From NCBI GenBank assembly GCA_005882155.1, contig VBCQ01000024.1, positions 1-20,016 of the forward strand: a stretch of 20,016 nucleotides of DNA, read 5' to 3'. The notes beneath the pieces are model-generated. The model ran no database searches and was not told the DNA's origin. It saw nothing but the letters and a program-made list of their open reading frames with translations. Of this stretch, positions 13,924 to 20,016 are shown one piece after another; position 1 is the stretch's first letter, and each line of letters opens with the position of its first letter. A program made the position numbers and the translations under genes. This stretch comes from Betaproteobacteria bacterium. Its GTDB lineage: Bacteria; Pseudomonadota; Gammaproteobacteria; Burkholderiales; Burkholderiaceae_C.

Positions 13924-14242
13924 TGGCGAGCCGAAGCTGCGAGTGGTCGTGGCCTACAGCCCGGCCGCAGGCCAGGTCGACGTCGTCGATCTGAAGTTGC
14001 CGAGCGGCGCGACGGTGATGCAAGCGCTGCGCGAAAGCGGCGTGCTCGAGCGCCATCCCGGCATCGACTTGTCGTCGAGCAAGATCGGTGTGTGGGGCAA
14101 GCTGCGTGTCGCCGGCGATCTGCTGCGCGACGGCGACCGCGTCGAGGTCTACCGGCCTTTGCTCGTCGATCCGAAAGAAGCGCGAAGGCAGCGCTACCGC
14201 GGCCACCTCGAGCGGGTGAAGGCCGCCAAGAAAAAGGGCTGA
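13910..14242 (+). CDS. rnfH: RnfH-family protein (RatB, UPF0125)
   Basis: The 110-residue protein of the RnfH family has a ubiquitin-like beta-grasp fold. The markers are VVVAYSPAAGQVDVVDLKLPSGATVMQALRESGVLERHPGIDL, the KIGVWGKLRVAGDLLRDGDRVEVYRPLLVDPKEARRQRY block and a Lys-rich end. Its function is not settled; it was proposed as an Rnf-complex partner and was also named as the partner of RatA. The ATG at 13910 lies inside the ratA end, so the two are translationally coupled. The stop codon is immediately followed by the last base of the converging DUF4124 gene, with no spacer. No rnf genes are in the window. Confidence 0.92.
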   Translation: MDRADGEPKLRVVVAYSPAAGQVDVVDLKLPSGATVMQALRESGVLERHPGIDLSSSKIGVWGKLRVAGDLLRDGDRVEVYRPLLVDPKEARRQRYRGHLERVKAAKKKG

Positions 14243-14737
14243 CTACTTGCAGTCGCTCGCGACGACGTCGCGAGTGCGCTTCATCTCGGCTGCGCGCGCC
14301 TGGTCGTCGAGGATCTCGCGCTCGCCCTTTGCGTTGGTGTGCGCGATGCGGCCGCCGTCTTCGAGCGTTTTCAGATAGCTCTTGGCGTGCACGCAGTTGT
14401 CAGCTCGGGCGGCGGTGATCTTTTCCTCTTCGGCCTTCTTCTTCGCGACCTGCTCTTGCTCGGCCTTGCGGCGCTTGGCTTCGAGCTCGGGCTCGACCTT
14501 CGGTGCCGCGAGCGCGACCGCTGAAGCGGCCGATGCAGGGGCTGCAGCGATCGGCGCGGCGCGGCGACCGCTGTTCGGCCTTTGCAGGATGTCCTTGTCG
14601 GCCACACCGGGCGGCGGCGGCAGATCGCTGTACTGCGTCTGGCCCGACTTGTCGCGCCACTTCCATTGCGCAGCCGCCGGCAGCGACAAGCTGGCACCCA
14701 GCAACACGGACAACACGACGACGCTCAATCGGGGCAT
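14243..14737 (-). CDS. DUF4124 domain-containing exported protein
   Basis: The 164-residue protein has a signal peptide (about 1-23, ending Ala-Ala-Ala-Gln), then the DUF4124 hallmark QWKWRDKSGQTQYSDLPPPPG (24-44), which resembles the opening strand pair of many small envelope proteins in betaproteobacteria. An Ala/Pro-rich linker (60-80) and a charged Lys/Glu helix (about 82-110, likely coiled coil) lead to a short C-terminal domain with two cysteines (Cys115, Cys163) that could form a disulfide in the periplasm. Its function is unknown. I start at the ATG at 14737, although the frame is open further upstream, because only this gives a signal peptide. A -10-like TACACT lies on the minus strand at 14769-14774, with TTGTGC sixteen bases further upstream. 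Confidence 0.85.
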   Translation of the reverse strand: MPRLSVVVLSVLLGASLSLPAAAQWKWRDKSGQTQYSDLPPPPGVADKDILQRPNSGRRAAPIAAAPASAASAVALAAPKVEPELEAKRRKAEQEQVAKKKAEEEKITAARADNCVHAKSYLKTLEDGGRIAHTNAKGEREILDDQARAAEMKRTRDVVASDCK

Positions 14738-14835
14738 GGCGGCTCTCGGCAACAACAACGAGGCGCCCAGTGTAGCGGGGCACGTTGGTGGCACAAGCGC
14801 GAGTGGGTCACAAAGCGTGCACTGGTTCGCATCCG

Positions 14836-14858
14836 TATAATTCGCTTTTGCGTCTGGA
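14836..14858 (+). promoter_or_regulatory. guaB promoter -10 element and ribosome site
   Basis: A consensus TATAAT lies at 14836-14841, placing the transcript start about 20 bases before the guaB ATG. GGAG at 14855-14858 is the ribosome site. I see no good -35 hexamer at the standard distance, so the promoter may need an activator or rely on other contacts. Confidence 0.6.
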
Positions 14859-14866
14859 GCTTTTCT

Positions 14867-16336
14867 ATGCGCCTTCTTGGCAAAGCGCTCACCTTCGACG
14901 ATGTCTTGTTGGTGCCGGCGTTCTCCCAGGTGTTGCCTCGCGACACGTCTCTCTCGACCTCCCTCTCCCGCAACATCCGCCTGAATCTTCCGCTCGTGTC
15001 GGCTGCGATGGACACGGTGACTGAAGCGCGCCTCGCGATCGCCATCGCTCAGGAAGGCGGCATGGGCATCGTCCACAAGAACCTGACGCCGCAGCAGCAA
15101 GCGGCCGAAGTCGCGCGGGTGAAGCGCTACGAGTCGGGCGTGCTGCGCGACCCGATCACCGTCGCGCCGAACACGCCGGTGCGCCAAGTCATGGAGCTGT
15201 CGAAGCTGCACGGCGTCTCAGGCTTCCCGGTGCTCGACGGCAAGAAGGTCGTCGGCATCGTCACCAACCGCGACCTGCGTTTCGAAACCCGCCTCGATGC
15301 GCCGGTGCGCGAGATCATGACGCCGCGCGAGCGCCTCGTCACCGTCAACGAAGGCGCGACGCTCGAGGAGGGCAAGGCGCTGATGCACCGCCACAAGCTC
15401 GAGCGCGTGCTGGTCGTCAACAGCGCGTTCGAACTGCGCGGCCTGATGACGGTGAAGGACATCACCAAGCAAACGAGCTTTCCGAATGCGGCGCGCGATG
15501 CGCATGGCAAGCTTCGCGTCGGCGCCGCGGTCGGCGTCGGCGAAGGCACCGAGGAACGCGTCGAGCTGCTGACCCGAGCCGGCGTCGATGCGCTCGTGAT
15601 CGACACCGCGCACGGCCACAGCGCCGGCGTGATCGACCGCGTTCGCTGGGTCAAGCAGAACTACCCGGGCGTCGACGTGATCGGCGGAAACATCGCGACC
15701 GGCGCTGCGGCGCTCGCGCTCGTCGAGGCCGGTGCCGACGGCGTCAAGGTCGGCATCGGACCCGGCTCGATCTGCACGACGCGCATCGTCGCCGGGGTCG
15801 GCGTCCCGCAGATCACCGCGATCGAAAGCGTCGCCAAGGCGCTTGCCGGCAGCGGCGTGCCGTTGATCGCCGACGGCGGCATCCGCTACTCGGGCGACAT
15901 CGCCAAAGCGATCGCCGCCGGTGCCTGCACCGTGATGATGGGCGGCATGTTCGCCGGCACCGAAGAGGCGCCGGGCGAAATCGTGCTGTTCCAGGGCCGC
16001 AGCTACAAGAGCTATCGCGGCATGGGATCGATCGGCGCGATGCAGCAGGGCAGCGCCGACCGCTACTTCCAGGACAACACCGGCGCCAATCCGAACGCCG
16101 ACAAGCTGGTGCCCGAGGGGATCGAAGGCCGCGTGCCGTACAAGGGCTCGATGGTCTCGATCGTGTTCCAGATGGCCGGCGGACTGCGCGCCGCGATGGG
16201 CTACTGCGGCTGCGCCACCATCGCCGAGATGCACGCGAAGGCCGAGTTCGTCGAGATCACCTCCGCCGGCATCCGCGAGAGCCATGTGCACGACGTGCAG
16301 ATCACGAAGGAAGCGCCGAACTACCGCATGGAATGA
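14867..16336 (+). CDS. guaB: Inosine-5'-monophosphate dehydrogenase
   Basis: The 489-residue enzyme oxidises IMP to XMP with NAD+, the committed step to guanine nucleotides. The TIM barrel begins MRLLGKALTFDDVLLVPAFSQVLP, and the two CBS domains lie at about residues 93-200 (VLRDPITVAPNTPVRQVM; VREIMTPRERLVTV). The catalytic Cys303 is in GIGPGSICTTR. The phosphate loop IADGGIRYSGD, the GGMFAGTEEAPGE turn, and the active-site flap with SYRGMGSIGAMQ and GSADRYFQ are all present. The ATG at 14867 follows a GGAG and a consensus -10. It heads the gua block; an MFS gene lies between it and guaA. A hairpin (16334-16356) covers the stop codon. Confidence 0.97.
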   Translation: MRLLGKALTFDDVLLVPAFSQVLPRDTSLSTSLSRNIRLNLPLVSAAMDTVTEARLAIAIAQEGGMGIVHKNLTPQQQAAEVARVKRYESGVLRDPITVAPNTPVRQVMELSKLHGVSGFPVLDGKKVVGIVTNRDLRFETRLDAPVREIMTPRERLVTVNEGATLEEGKALMHRHKLERVLVVNSAFELRGLMTVKDITKQTSFPNAARDAHGKLRVGAAVGVGEGTEERVELLTRAGVDALVIDTAHGHSAGVIDRVRWVKQNYPGVDVIGGNIATGAAALALVEAGADGVKVGIGPGSICTTRIVAGVGVPQITAIESVAKALAGSGVPLIADGGIRYSGDIAKAIAAGACTVMMGGMFAGTEEAPGEIVLFQGRSYKSYRGMGSIGAMQQGSADRYFQDNTGANPNADKLVPEGIEGRVPYKGSMVSIVFQMAGGLRAAMGYCGCATIAEMHAKAEFVEITSAGIRESHVHDVQITKEAPNYRME

Positions 16337-16356
16337 GGCGGTCGTGAGCCGCCTCA
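16334..16356 (+). other. Hairpin at the guaB stop codon
   Basis: TGAGGCGG and CCGCCTCA form a perfect 8-bp stem with a seven-base loop that includes the guaB stop codon. There is no T run after it, so it is more likely an mRNA 3'-end or processing structure than a terminator. Confidence 0.5.
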
Positions 16357-16408
16357 CTCGGTGCCACACAGCGCTTCCCCCGAGCCCCCTCCGAGAGGGA
16401 GCTCCAGC

Positions 16409-16465
16409 ATGAAAGACGAGCCGGCTTATCAGCCGGCGAACACCGAGCGTCGATGGACTCTCTAA
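16409..16465 (+). CDS. Candidate 18-codon leader peptide overlapping the MFS gene start
   Basis: An ATG at 16409, seven bases after a strong GAGAGGGAG ribosome site, opens an 18-codon frame (MKDEPAYQPANTERRWTL) ending at 16465, thirteen bases inside the MFS gene in another frame. A perfect 7-bp hairpin (GCCGGCT / AGCCGGC, 16420-16437) lies within it. The MFS start has no ribosome site of its own, so its translation may depend on ribosomes arriving from this frame. Leader peptides with hairpins control several drug-resistance genes. Whether it is translated here is unknown, and chance is possible. Confidence 0.35.
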   Translation: MKDEPAYQPANTERRWTL

Positions 16466-17733
16466 ACCTACCCGCTGCAGCACCCGCCGAACGCACGGCC
16501 GCGATGCGCTTCATCATGCTGACCGTGCTGATCGACATGGTCGCGATCGGCCTGATCATCCCGGTGCTGCCTCCGTTGGTGGGGACCTTCACCGGCTCGC
16601 AGGCCGACCAGGCGTTCTGGTACGGCGTCGTAACGTTCGCCTTCGGCATTGCCAACTTTTTCGGCTCGCCGATCATCGGGGGCTTGTCGGACCGCTTCGG
16701 CCGCCGGCCGGTGCTGCTGGTCGGGTTTTGCGGGCTCGCGCTGAGCTTTTTCGTCACGGCGATGGCCACCGCCTTGTGGATGCTGATCACCGTGCGGCTG
16801 TTCAGCGGCGCGATGCAATCGAACATCGCCGTGGCGAACGCGTACGTTGCCGACATCACGCCGCCTGAGGATCGCGCCAGGCGCTTCGGCATGCTCGGCG
16901 CGATGTTCGGCGTTGGCTTCATCCTCGGGCCGGTGATGGGCGGCTTGCTCGGCCACTTCAATCTGCAATGGCCGTTTTTTGTCGCCGGCGGTCTGGCGCT
17001 GGTGAATCTGGCCTATGGCTATTTCGTGCTGCCCGAGTCGCTGCCTGTCGAGCGGCGTCGGCCATTCAATTGGAAAGCGGCGAACCCGGTCAGCTCGCTG
17101 CTCGCGCTGACCGAGCTGAAAGGCGTCGGCCGCCTCGTCGCGGTGATCGCTTGCAGCGGCCTCGCGCAGTTCATCCTCTACACGACCTGGGTGCTGTACA
17201 CGACCTTCAAGTTCGGCTGGGGCCCGATGGAAAACGGCTGGTCGCTCGCCACGGTGGGCATCGTCTCGGTGATCGTGCAAGGGCTGCTGCTCGGGCGCCT
17301 GCTCAAGCGCTTCAGCGCGCAGCGACTCGCCGTGCTCGGCCTCGTCTCGTCGACGCTCGCTTACCTGCTGTACGGCGCCGCGACGCAAGGCTGGATGATG
17401 TACGTGGTGATCGCGTGCAACATGCTCGGCTTCACCGTGGCCGCGGCGATCCAGAGCATCATCTCCGGCGCGGCCGACGCCAGCACGCAAGGCCAGACGA
17501 TGGGCGCGGTGAGCTCGGTCAACAGCTTGATGGCGGTCGTCGCACCGGTGCTCGGCGCGCCGCTGCTCGCCGCGGTGTCGCACCTGCCGCAAGGCGACTG
17601 GCGCATCGGCGCGCCGTTCTATCTGTGCTCCGCGCTTCAGCTCGCTGCCCTGGTGTTGGCCTGGGTTCATTTCCGCGGCGCCCGCCGCGCCCGGCTCGCG
17701 TCGCAATCGACGGCCGGTACTTCTTCTGTCTGA
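16453..17733 (+). CDS. Tet-type (TCR) major facilitator superfamily exporter
   Basis: The 426-residue protein has about twelve membrane segments and belongs to the drug:H+ antiporter family near TetA/TCR. Segment 1 reads FIMLTVLIDMVAIGLIIPVLPPLV, with the acidic residue and IPVLP motif typical of tetracycline-type pumps. Motif A is GGLSDRFGRRPVLL between segments 2 and 3, and the motif C-like GFILGPVMGGLLG follows in segment 5. A central loop after LPESLPVERRRPF divides the halves. It probably exports a small molecule by proton exchange; resistance to tetracycline cannot be claimed from this, since many chromosomal relatives lack it. The ATG at 16453 is used because no in-frame start lies upstream; Met18 (16504) is an alternative. 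It lies inside the gua block, nine bases before guaA. Confidence 0.9.
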   Translation: MDSLNLPAAAPAERTAAMRFIMLTVLIDMVAIGLIIPVLPPLVGTFTGSQADQAFWYGVVTFAFGIANFFGSPIIGGLSDRFGRRPVLLVGFCGLALSFFVTAMATALWMLITVRLFSGAMQSNIAVANAYVADITPPEDRARRFGMLGAMFGVGFILGPVMGGLLGHFNLQWPFFVAGGLALVNLAYGYFVLPESLPVERRRPFNWKAANPVSSLLALTELKGVGRLVAVIACSGLAQFILYTTWVLYTTFKFGWGPMENGWSLATVGIVSVIVQGLLLGRLLKRFSAQRLAVLGLVSSTLAYLLYGAATQGWMMYVVIACNMLGFTVAAAIQSIISGAADASTQGQTMGAVSSVNSLMAVVAPVLGAPLLAAVSHLPQGDWRIGAPFYLCSALQLAALVLAWVHFRGARRARLASQSTAGTSSV

Positions 17734-17742
17734 GTGTCTTCC

Positions 17743-19326
17743 ATGCACGACAAGATCCTGATCCTCGACTTCGGCTCCCAGGTCACGCAGCTCATCGCGC
17801 GGCGCATCCGCGAGGCGCACGTCTACTGCGAGATCCATCCCAACGACGTGAGCGATGCGTTCATCCGCGAGTTCGCGCCGAAGGGCGTCATCTTGTCGGG
17901 CAGCCACGCCAGCACCTATGAAGAGCACGACTTGCGCGCGCCGCAGGCGGTGTGGGATCTGGGCGTGCCCGTGCTCGGCATCTGCTACGGCATGTTCACG
18001 ATGGCGGTGCAGCAGGGCGGCCAGGTCGAGGCGAGCACGCACCGCGAGTTCGGCTACGCCGAGGTGCGCGCGCACGGCCACACCAAGCTGCTCGCCGGCA
18101 TCGAAGACTTCAGCACCACCGAAGGCCACGGCATGCTGAAGGTCTGGATGAGCCATGGCGACAAGGTGACCCAGCTGCCGAGCGGCTTCAAGCTGATGGC
18201 GTCGACACCGAACTGCCCGATCGCCGGCATGGCCGACGAGTCGCGCGGCTACTACGGCGTGCAGTTCCACCCCGAGGTCACGCACACGGTGCAGGGCCGC
18301 GCGCTGCTCAATCGCTTCGTGCTCGGCATCTGCAACGCGCGACCCGACTGGGTGATGGGCAACTACATCGACGAAGCGGTCGCGCGAATCCGCGAGCAGG
18401 TCGGCAGCGAAGAGGTGATCCTCGGCCTCTCGGGCGGCGTCGACTCGAGCGTCGCCGCGGCGCTGATCCACCGCGCCATCGGCGACCAGCTGACTTGCGT
18501 CTTCGTCGACCACGGCCTGCTGCGCCTCGACGAAGGCCGCATGGTGATGGAGATGTTCGCCGGGCGACTGCATGCGAAGGTGATTCATGTCGACGCCGTC
18601 GACCAGTTCCTCGGTCACCTCGCCGGGGTGTCCGACCCCGAGGTCAAGCGCAAGATCATCGGCCGCGAGTTTGTCGAGGTGTTCCAGGCCGAGGCGAAGA
18701 AACTCAAGCAAGCCAAGTGGCTCGCGCAAGGGACGATCTATCCCGACGTGATCGAAAGCGGCGGCGCGAAGACGAAGAAGGCGACGACGATCAAGAGCCA
18801 CCACAACGTCGGCGGGCTGCCCGAGACGCTCGGACTCAAGCTGCTCGAGCCGCTGCGCGAGCTGTTCAAGGACGAGGTGCGCGAGCTCGGCGTGGCGCTC
18901 GGCCTGCCGCACGACATGGTCTATCGCCACCCGTTTCCCGGTCCCGGACTCGGCGTGCGAATCCTCGGCGTCGTGAAGAAGGAGTACGCCGAGCTGCTGC
19001 GCCGTGCCGATGCGATCTTCATCGAGGAGTTGCGCAACACGAAGGACGAGGTCAGCGGCAAGAGCTGGTACGACCTGACGAGCCAGGCGTTCGCGGTGTT
19101 CCTGCCGGTCAAGAGCGTCGGCGTGATGGGTGACGGCCGCACCTACGACTACGTGGTGGCGCTGCGCGCGGTGCAGACCAGCGACTTCATGACCGCCGAC
19201 TGGGCCGAGCTGCCGTACAGCTTGCTCAAGCGCGTGTCCGGCCGCATCATCAACGAGGTGCGCGGCATCAACCGCGTGACCTATGACGTGTCGAGCAAAC
19301 CGCCTGCGACGATCGAGTGGGAGTAA
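17743..19326 (+). CDS. guaA: GMP synthase (glutamine-hydrolysing)
   Basis: The 527-residue enzyme converts XMP to GMP using glutamine and ATP. The N-terminal class I glutamine amidotransferase holds Cys81 (GICYGM), His176 and Glu178 (VQFHPEV). The ATP pyrophosphatase domain has the P-loop LSGGVDSS (229-236), and the C-terminal dimerisation domain ends RGINRVTYDVSSKPPATIEWE, as in all GuaA. The segment LSGSHASTYE replaces the common SGGP form, as I recall for betaproteobacterial enzymes. I take the ATG at 17743 (MHDKILILDFGSQ), nine bases after the MFS stop; a GTG at 17734 is in frame. Close spacing implies co-transcription with the MFS gene and probably guaB. Confidence 0.97.
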   Translation: MHDKILILDFGSQVTQLIARRIREAHVYCEIHPNDVSDAFIREFAPKGVILSGSHASTYEEHDLRAPQAVWDLGVPVLGICYGMFTMAVQQGGQVEASTHREFGYAEVRAHGHTKLLAGIEDFSTTEGHGMLKVWMSHGDKVTQLPSGFKLMASTPNCPIAGMADESRGYYGVQFHPEVTHTVQGRALLNRFVLGICNARPDWVMGNYIDEAVARIREQVGSEEVILGLSGGVDSSVAAALIHRAIGDQLTCVFVDHGLLRLDEGRMVMEMFAGRLHAKVIHVDAVDQFLGHLAGVSDPEVKRKIIGREFVEVFQAEAKKLKQAKWLAQGTIYPDVIESGGAKTKKATTIKSHHNVGGLPETLGLKLLEPLRELFKDEVRELGVALGLPHDMVYRHPFPGPGLGVRILGVVKKEYAELLRRADAIFIEELRNTKDEVSGKSWYDLTSQAFAVFLPVKSVGVMGDGRTYDYVVALRAVQTSDFMTADWAELPYSLLKRVSGRIINEVRGINRVTYDVSSKPPATIEWE

Positions 19327-19329
19327 GCC

Positions 19330-19641
19330 ATGAGGATGTTCTTCGGATTGATCTCTCTGCTGATCGCGCTGGCCATCGTCGGCTCGGTGGCGAAGACACA
19401 GCTGCACGCGCTCAGCGGCAGCTCGATCTCGCGCCTGAGCACCGCGGCCAGCGATGCGCAGATCGGCAACCGCGACGGCGCGACGATCGCGATCCCCGGC
19501 GGCATGCCCGGCGCGACGCCGGCCGACACCTCGGGCCTGACGGTGCCGCAGCAATCGCAAAACATCCAGCAGCAGTTCAAGGACGCGACCAACCGCGCGC
19601 TGCAGCAAGGCGCCGACCGCTCGGCCAAAGAGCAGCCTTGA
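19330..19641 (+). CDS. Small single-pass membrane protein of unknown function
   Basis: The 103-residue protein opens with one hydrophobic segment (MRMFFGLISLLIALAIVGSVA) without a clear cleavage site, so it is probably anchored in the inner membrane with a Gln/Ala/Ser-rich, low-complexity tail outside. It lies three bases after guaA, with GGGAG in the end of guaA as its ribosome site, and four bases before tadA. I do not recognise the family; I recall similar short proteins between guaA and tadA in related Burkholderiales, which would support a real gene. The tight spacing and good ribosome site make it likely to be expressed. Confidence 0.75.
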   Translation: MRMFFGLISLLIALAIVGSVAKTQLHALSGSSISRLSTAASDAQIGNRDGATIAIPGGMPGATPADTSGLTVPQQSQNIQQQFKDATNRALQQGADRSAKEQP

Positions 19642-19645
19642 GGCG

Positions 19646-20016
19646 ATGAGCGCGGCCGACGAATTCGCGATGCGGATTGCGCTCGACCAGGCGCAAAACG
19701 CACGGCTGGTCGGCGAGGTGCCGGTCGGCGCGGTGATCATGCGCGCCGGCCAGGTGATCGCCACCGGCTACAACCGGCCGATCACCGAGAACGATCCGAC
19801 CGCGCACGCCGAGATCGTCGCGCTGCGTCATGCCGCGAATTTGCTCGCCAACTACCGGCTGCCCGAATGCGAGCTCTACGTGACGCTCGAGCCTTGCGCG
19901 ATGTGCGCGATGGCGCTGATGCATGCACGCTTGAAGCGCGTCGTGTTCGGCGCCGTCGATCCGAAGACCGGCGCGGCCGGCTCGGTCATCGACCTGTTCG
20001 CGCAACCGCAGCTCAA
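19646..20016 (+). CDS. tadA: tRNA-specific adenosine deaminase TadA (3' end cut by window edge)
   Basis: The first 123 codons of a zinc deaminase are present. HAE (zinc ligand His and proton-shuttle Glu, in DPTAHAEIVALR) and EPCAMC (two Cys zinc ligands) are followed by HARLKRVVFGAVDPKTGAAGS. This combination is specific for TadA, which converts A34 to inosine in the wobble position of tRNA-Arg(ACG). The start at 19646 leads to the conserved DEFAMRIALDQAQNARLVGEVPVGAVI; a weak AGGCG precedes it. It begins four bases after the small membrane protein gene, so it likely shares the gua transcript. The C-terminus is outside the window. Confidence 0.95.
   Translation, partial: MSAADEFAMRIALDQAQNARLVGEVPVGAVIMRAGQVIATGYNRPITENDPTAHAEIVALRHAANLLANYRLPECELYVTLEPCAMCAMALMHARLKRVVFGAVDPKTGAAGSVIDLFAQPQL

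Noticed and set aside
13483..14242. ratA-rnfH as a toxin-antitoxin pair.
   Set aside because: The RatA/RatB naming comes from E. coli overexpression work. The genes are broadly conserved housekeeping neighbours here, and the Coq10-like role is at least as likely.
16453..17733. A tetracycline-resistance gene (tetA).
   Set aside because: It has Tet-type motifs, but chromosomal TCR-family pumps are common and nothing here shows acquired resistance or mobile flanks.
16468..19764. A 1098-codon open frame on the minus strand, antisense to the MFS gene, guaA and beyond.
   Set aside because: It is fully opposite well-identified genes. Its translation is a His/Arg/Asp/Ala-rich sequence with no domain, the usual by-product of GC-rich third positions.

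Overview
The window is GC-rich, densely packed bacterial chromosome. Gene content and order point to a betaproteobacterium of the order Burkholderiales, in the broad neighbourhood of Rubrivivax, Leptothrix and Methylibium. The evidence is the smpB < > ratA-rnfH block next to a DUF4124 gene, the guaB ... guaA - small membrane protein - tadA order, a polyhydroxyalkanoate regulator (PhaR), a D-3-hydroxybutyrate dehydrogenase beside a patatin, and a Bug-family (TctC) binding protein. The genus is inference. No tRNA, rRNA, CRISPR array, transposase or phage gene was seen.

Layout. 1-580 (-): 5' part of a periplasmic PQQ-dependent alcohol dehydrogenase that runs off the left edge. 764-1531 (+): exonuclease III (xth), ending in a good intrinsic terminator. 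1586-2824 (-): an SLC13/ArsB-NhaD-type anion permease. 2916-3774 (+): a YeeE/YedE sulfur-transport gene that appears broken by a small out-of-frame deletion. 3851-4447 (+): phaR behind a perfect palindrome that looks like an operator. 4437-5357 (-): a LysR regulator, divergent from 5422-8137 (+), which holds an AtuA-like protein, a separate AtuA C-terminal-type small protein and a periplasmic Bug/TctC solute-binding protein. 8188-9573 (+): rimO, closed by a repeat-derived terminator. 9700-11659 (-): bdhA followed by a DUF3734-type patatin. 11744-12913 (+): metC-like cystathionine beta-lyase. 12977-13441 (-): smpB. 13483-14242 (+): ratA-rnfH. 14243-14737 (-): a DUF4124 envelope protein. 14867-19641 (+): guaB, a Tet-type MFS exporter, guaA and a small membrane protein, followed by tadA, which is cut by the right edge.

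How the genes work together. GuaB (IMP to XMP) and GuaA (XMP to GMP) form the guanine-nucleotide branch, with an MFS exporter between them. PhaR, BdhA and probably the patatin belong to PHB granule control and to the breakdown of the stored 3-hydroxybutyrate. RimO, SmpB, RatA and TadA act on the ribosome or on tRNA decoding. The LysR/AtuA/Bug locus looks like a small regulated uptake-and-catabolism unit for an unidentified carboxylate or branched/terpenoid acid; it is the least characterised part of the window.

No clearly new multi-gene system is evident. The points most worth checking are: a decayed second copy of the SmpB C-terminal codons downstream of smpB, together with a perfect palindrome inside the smpB tail; an 18-codon upstream ORF with a strong ribosome site that overlaps the start of the MFS exporter gene; the YeeE/YedE deletion; the PhaR-operator candidate; the loss of the usual vicinal Cys-Cys in the PQQ dehydrogenase; and several genes whose start codons sit just after a -10-like hexamer with no ribosome binding site, suggesting leaderless mRNAs.
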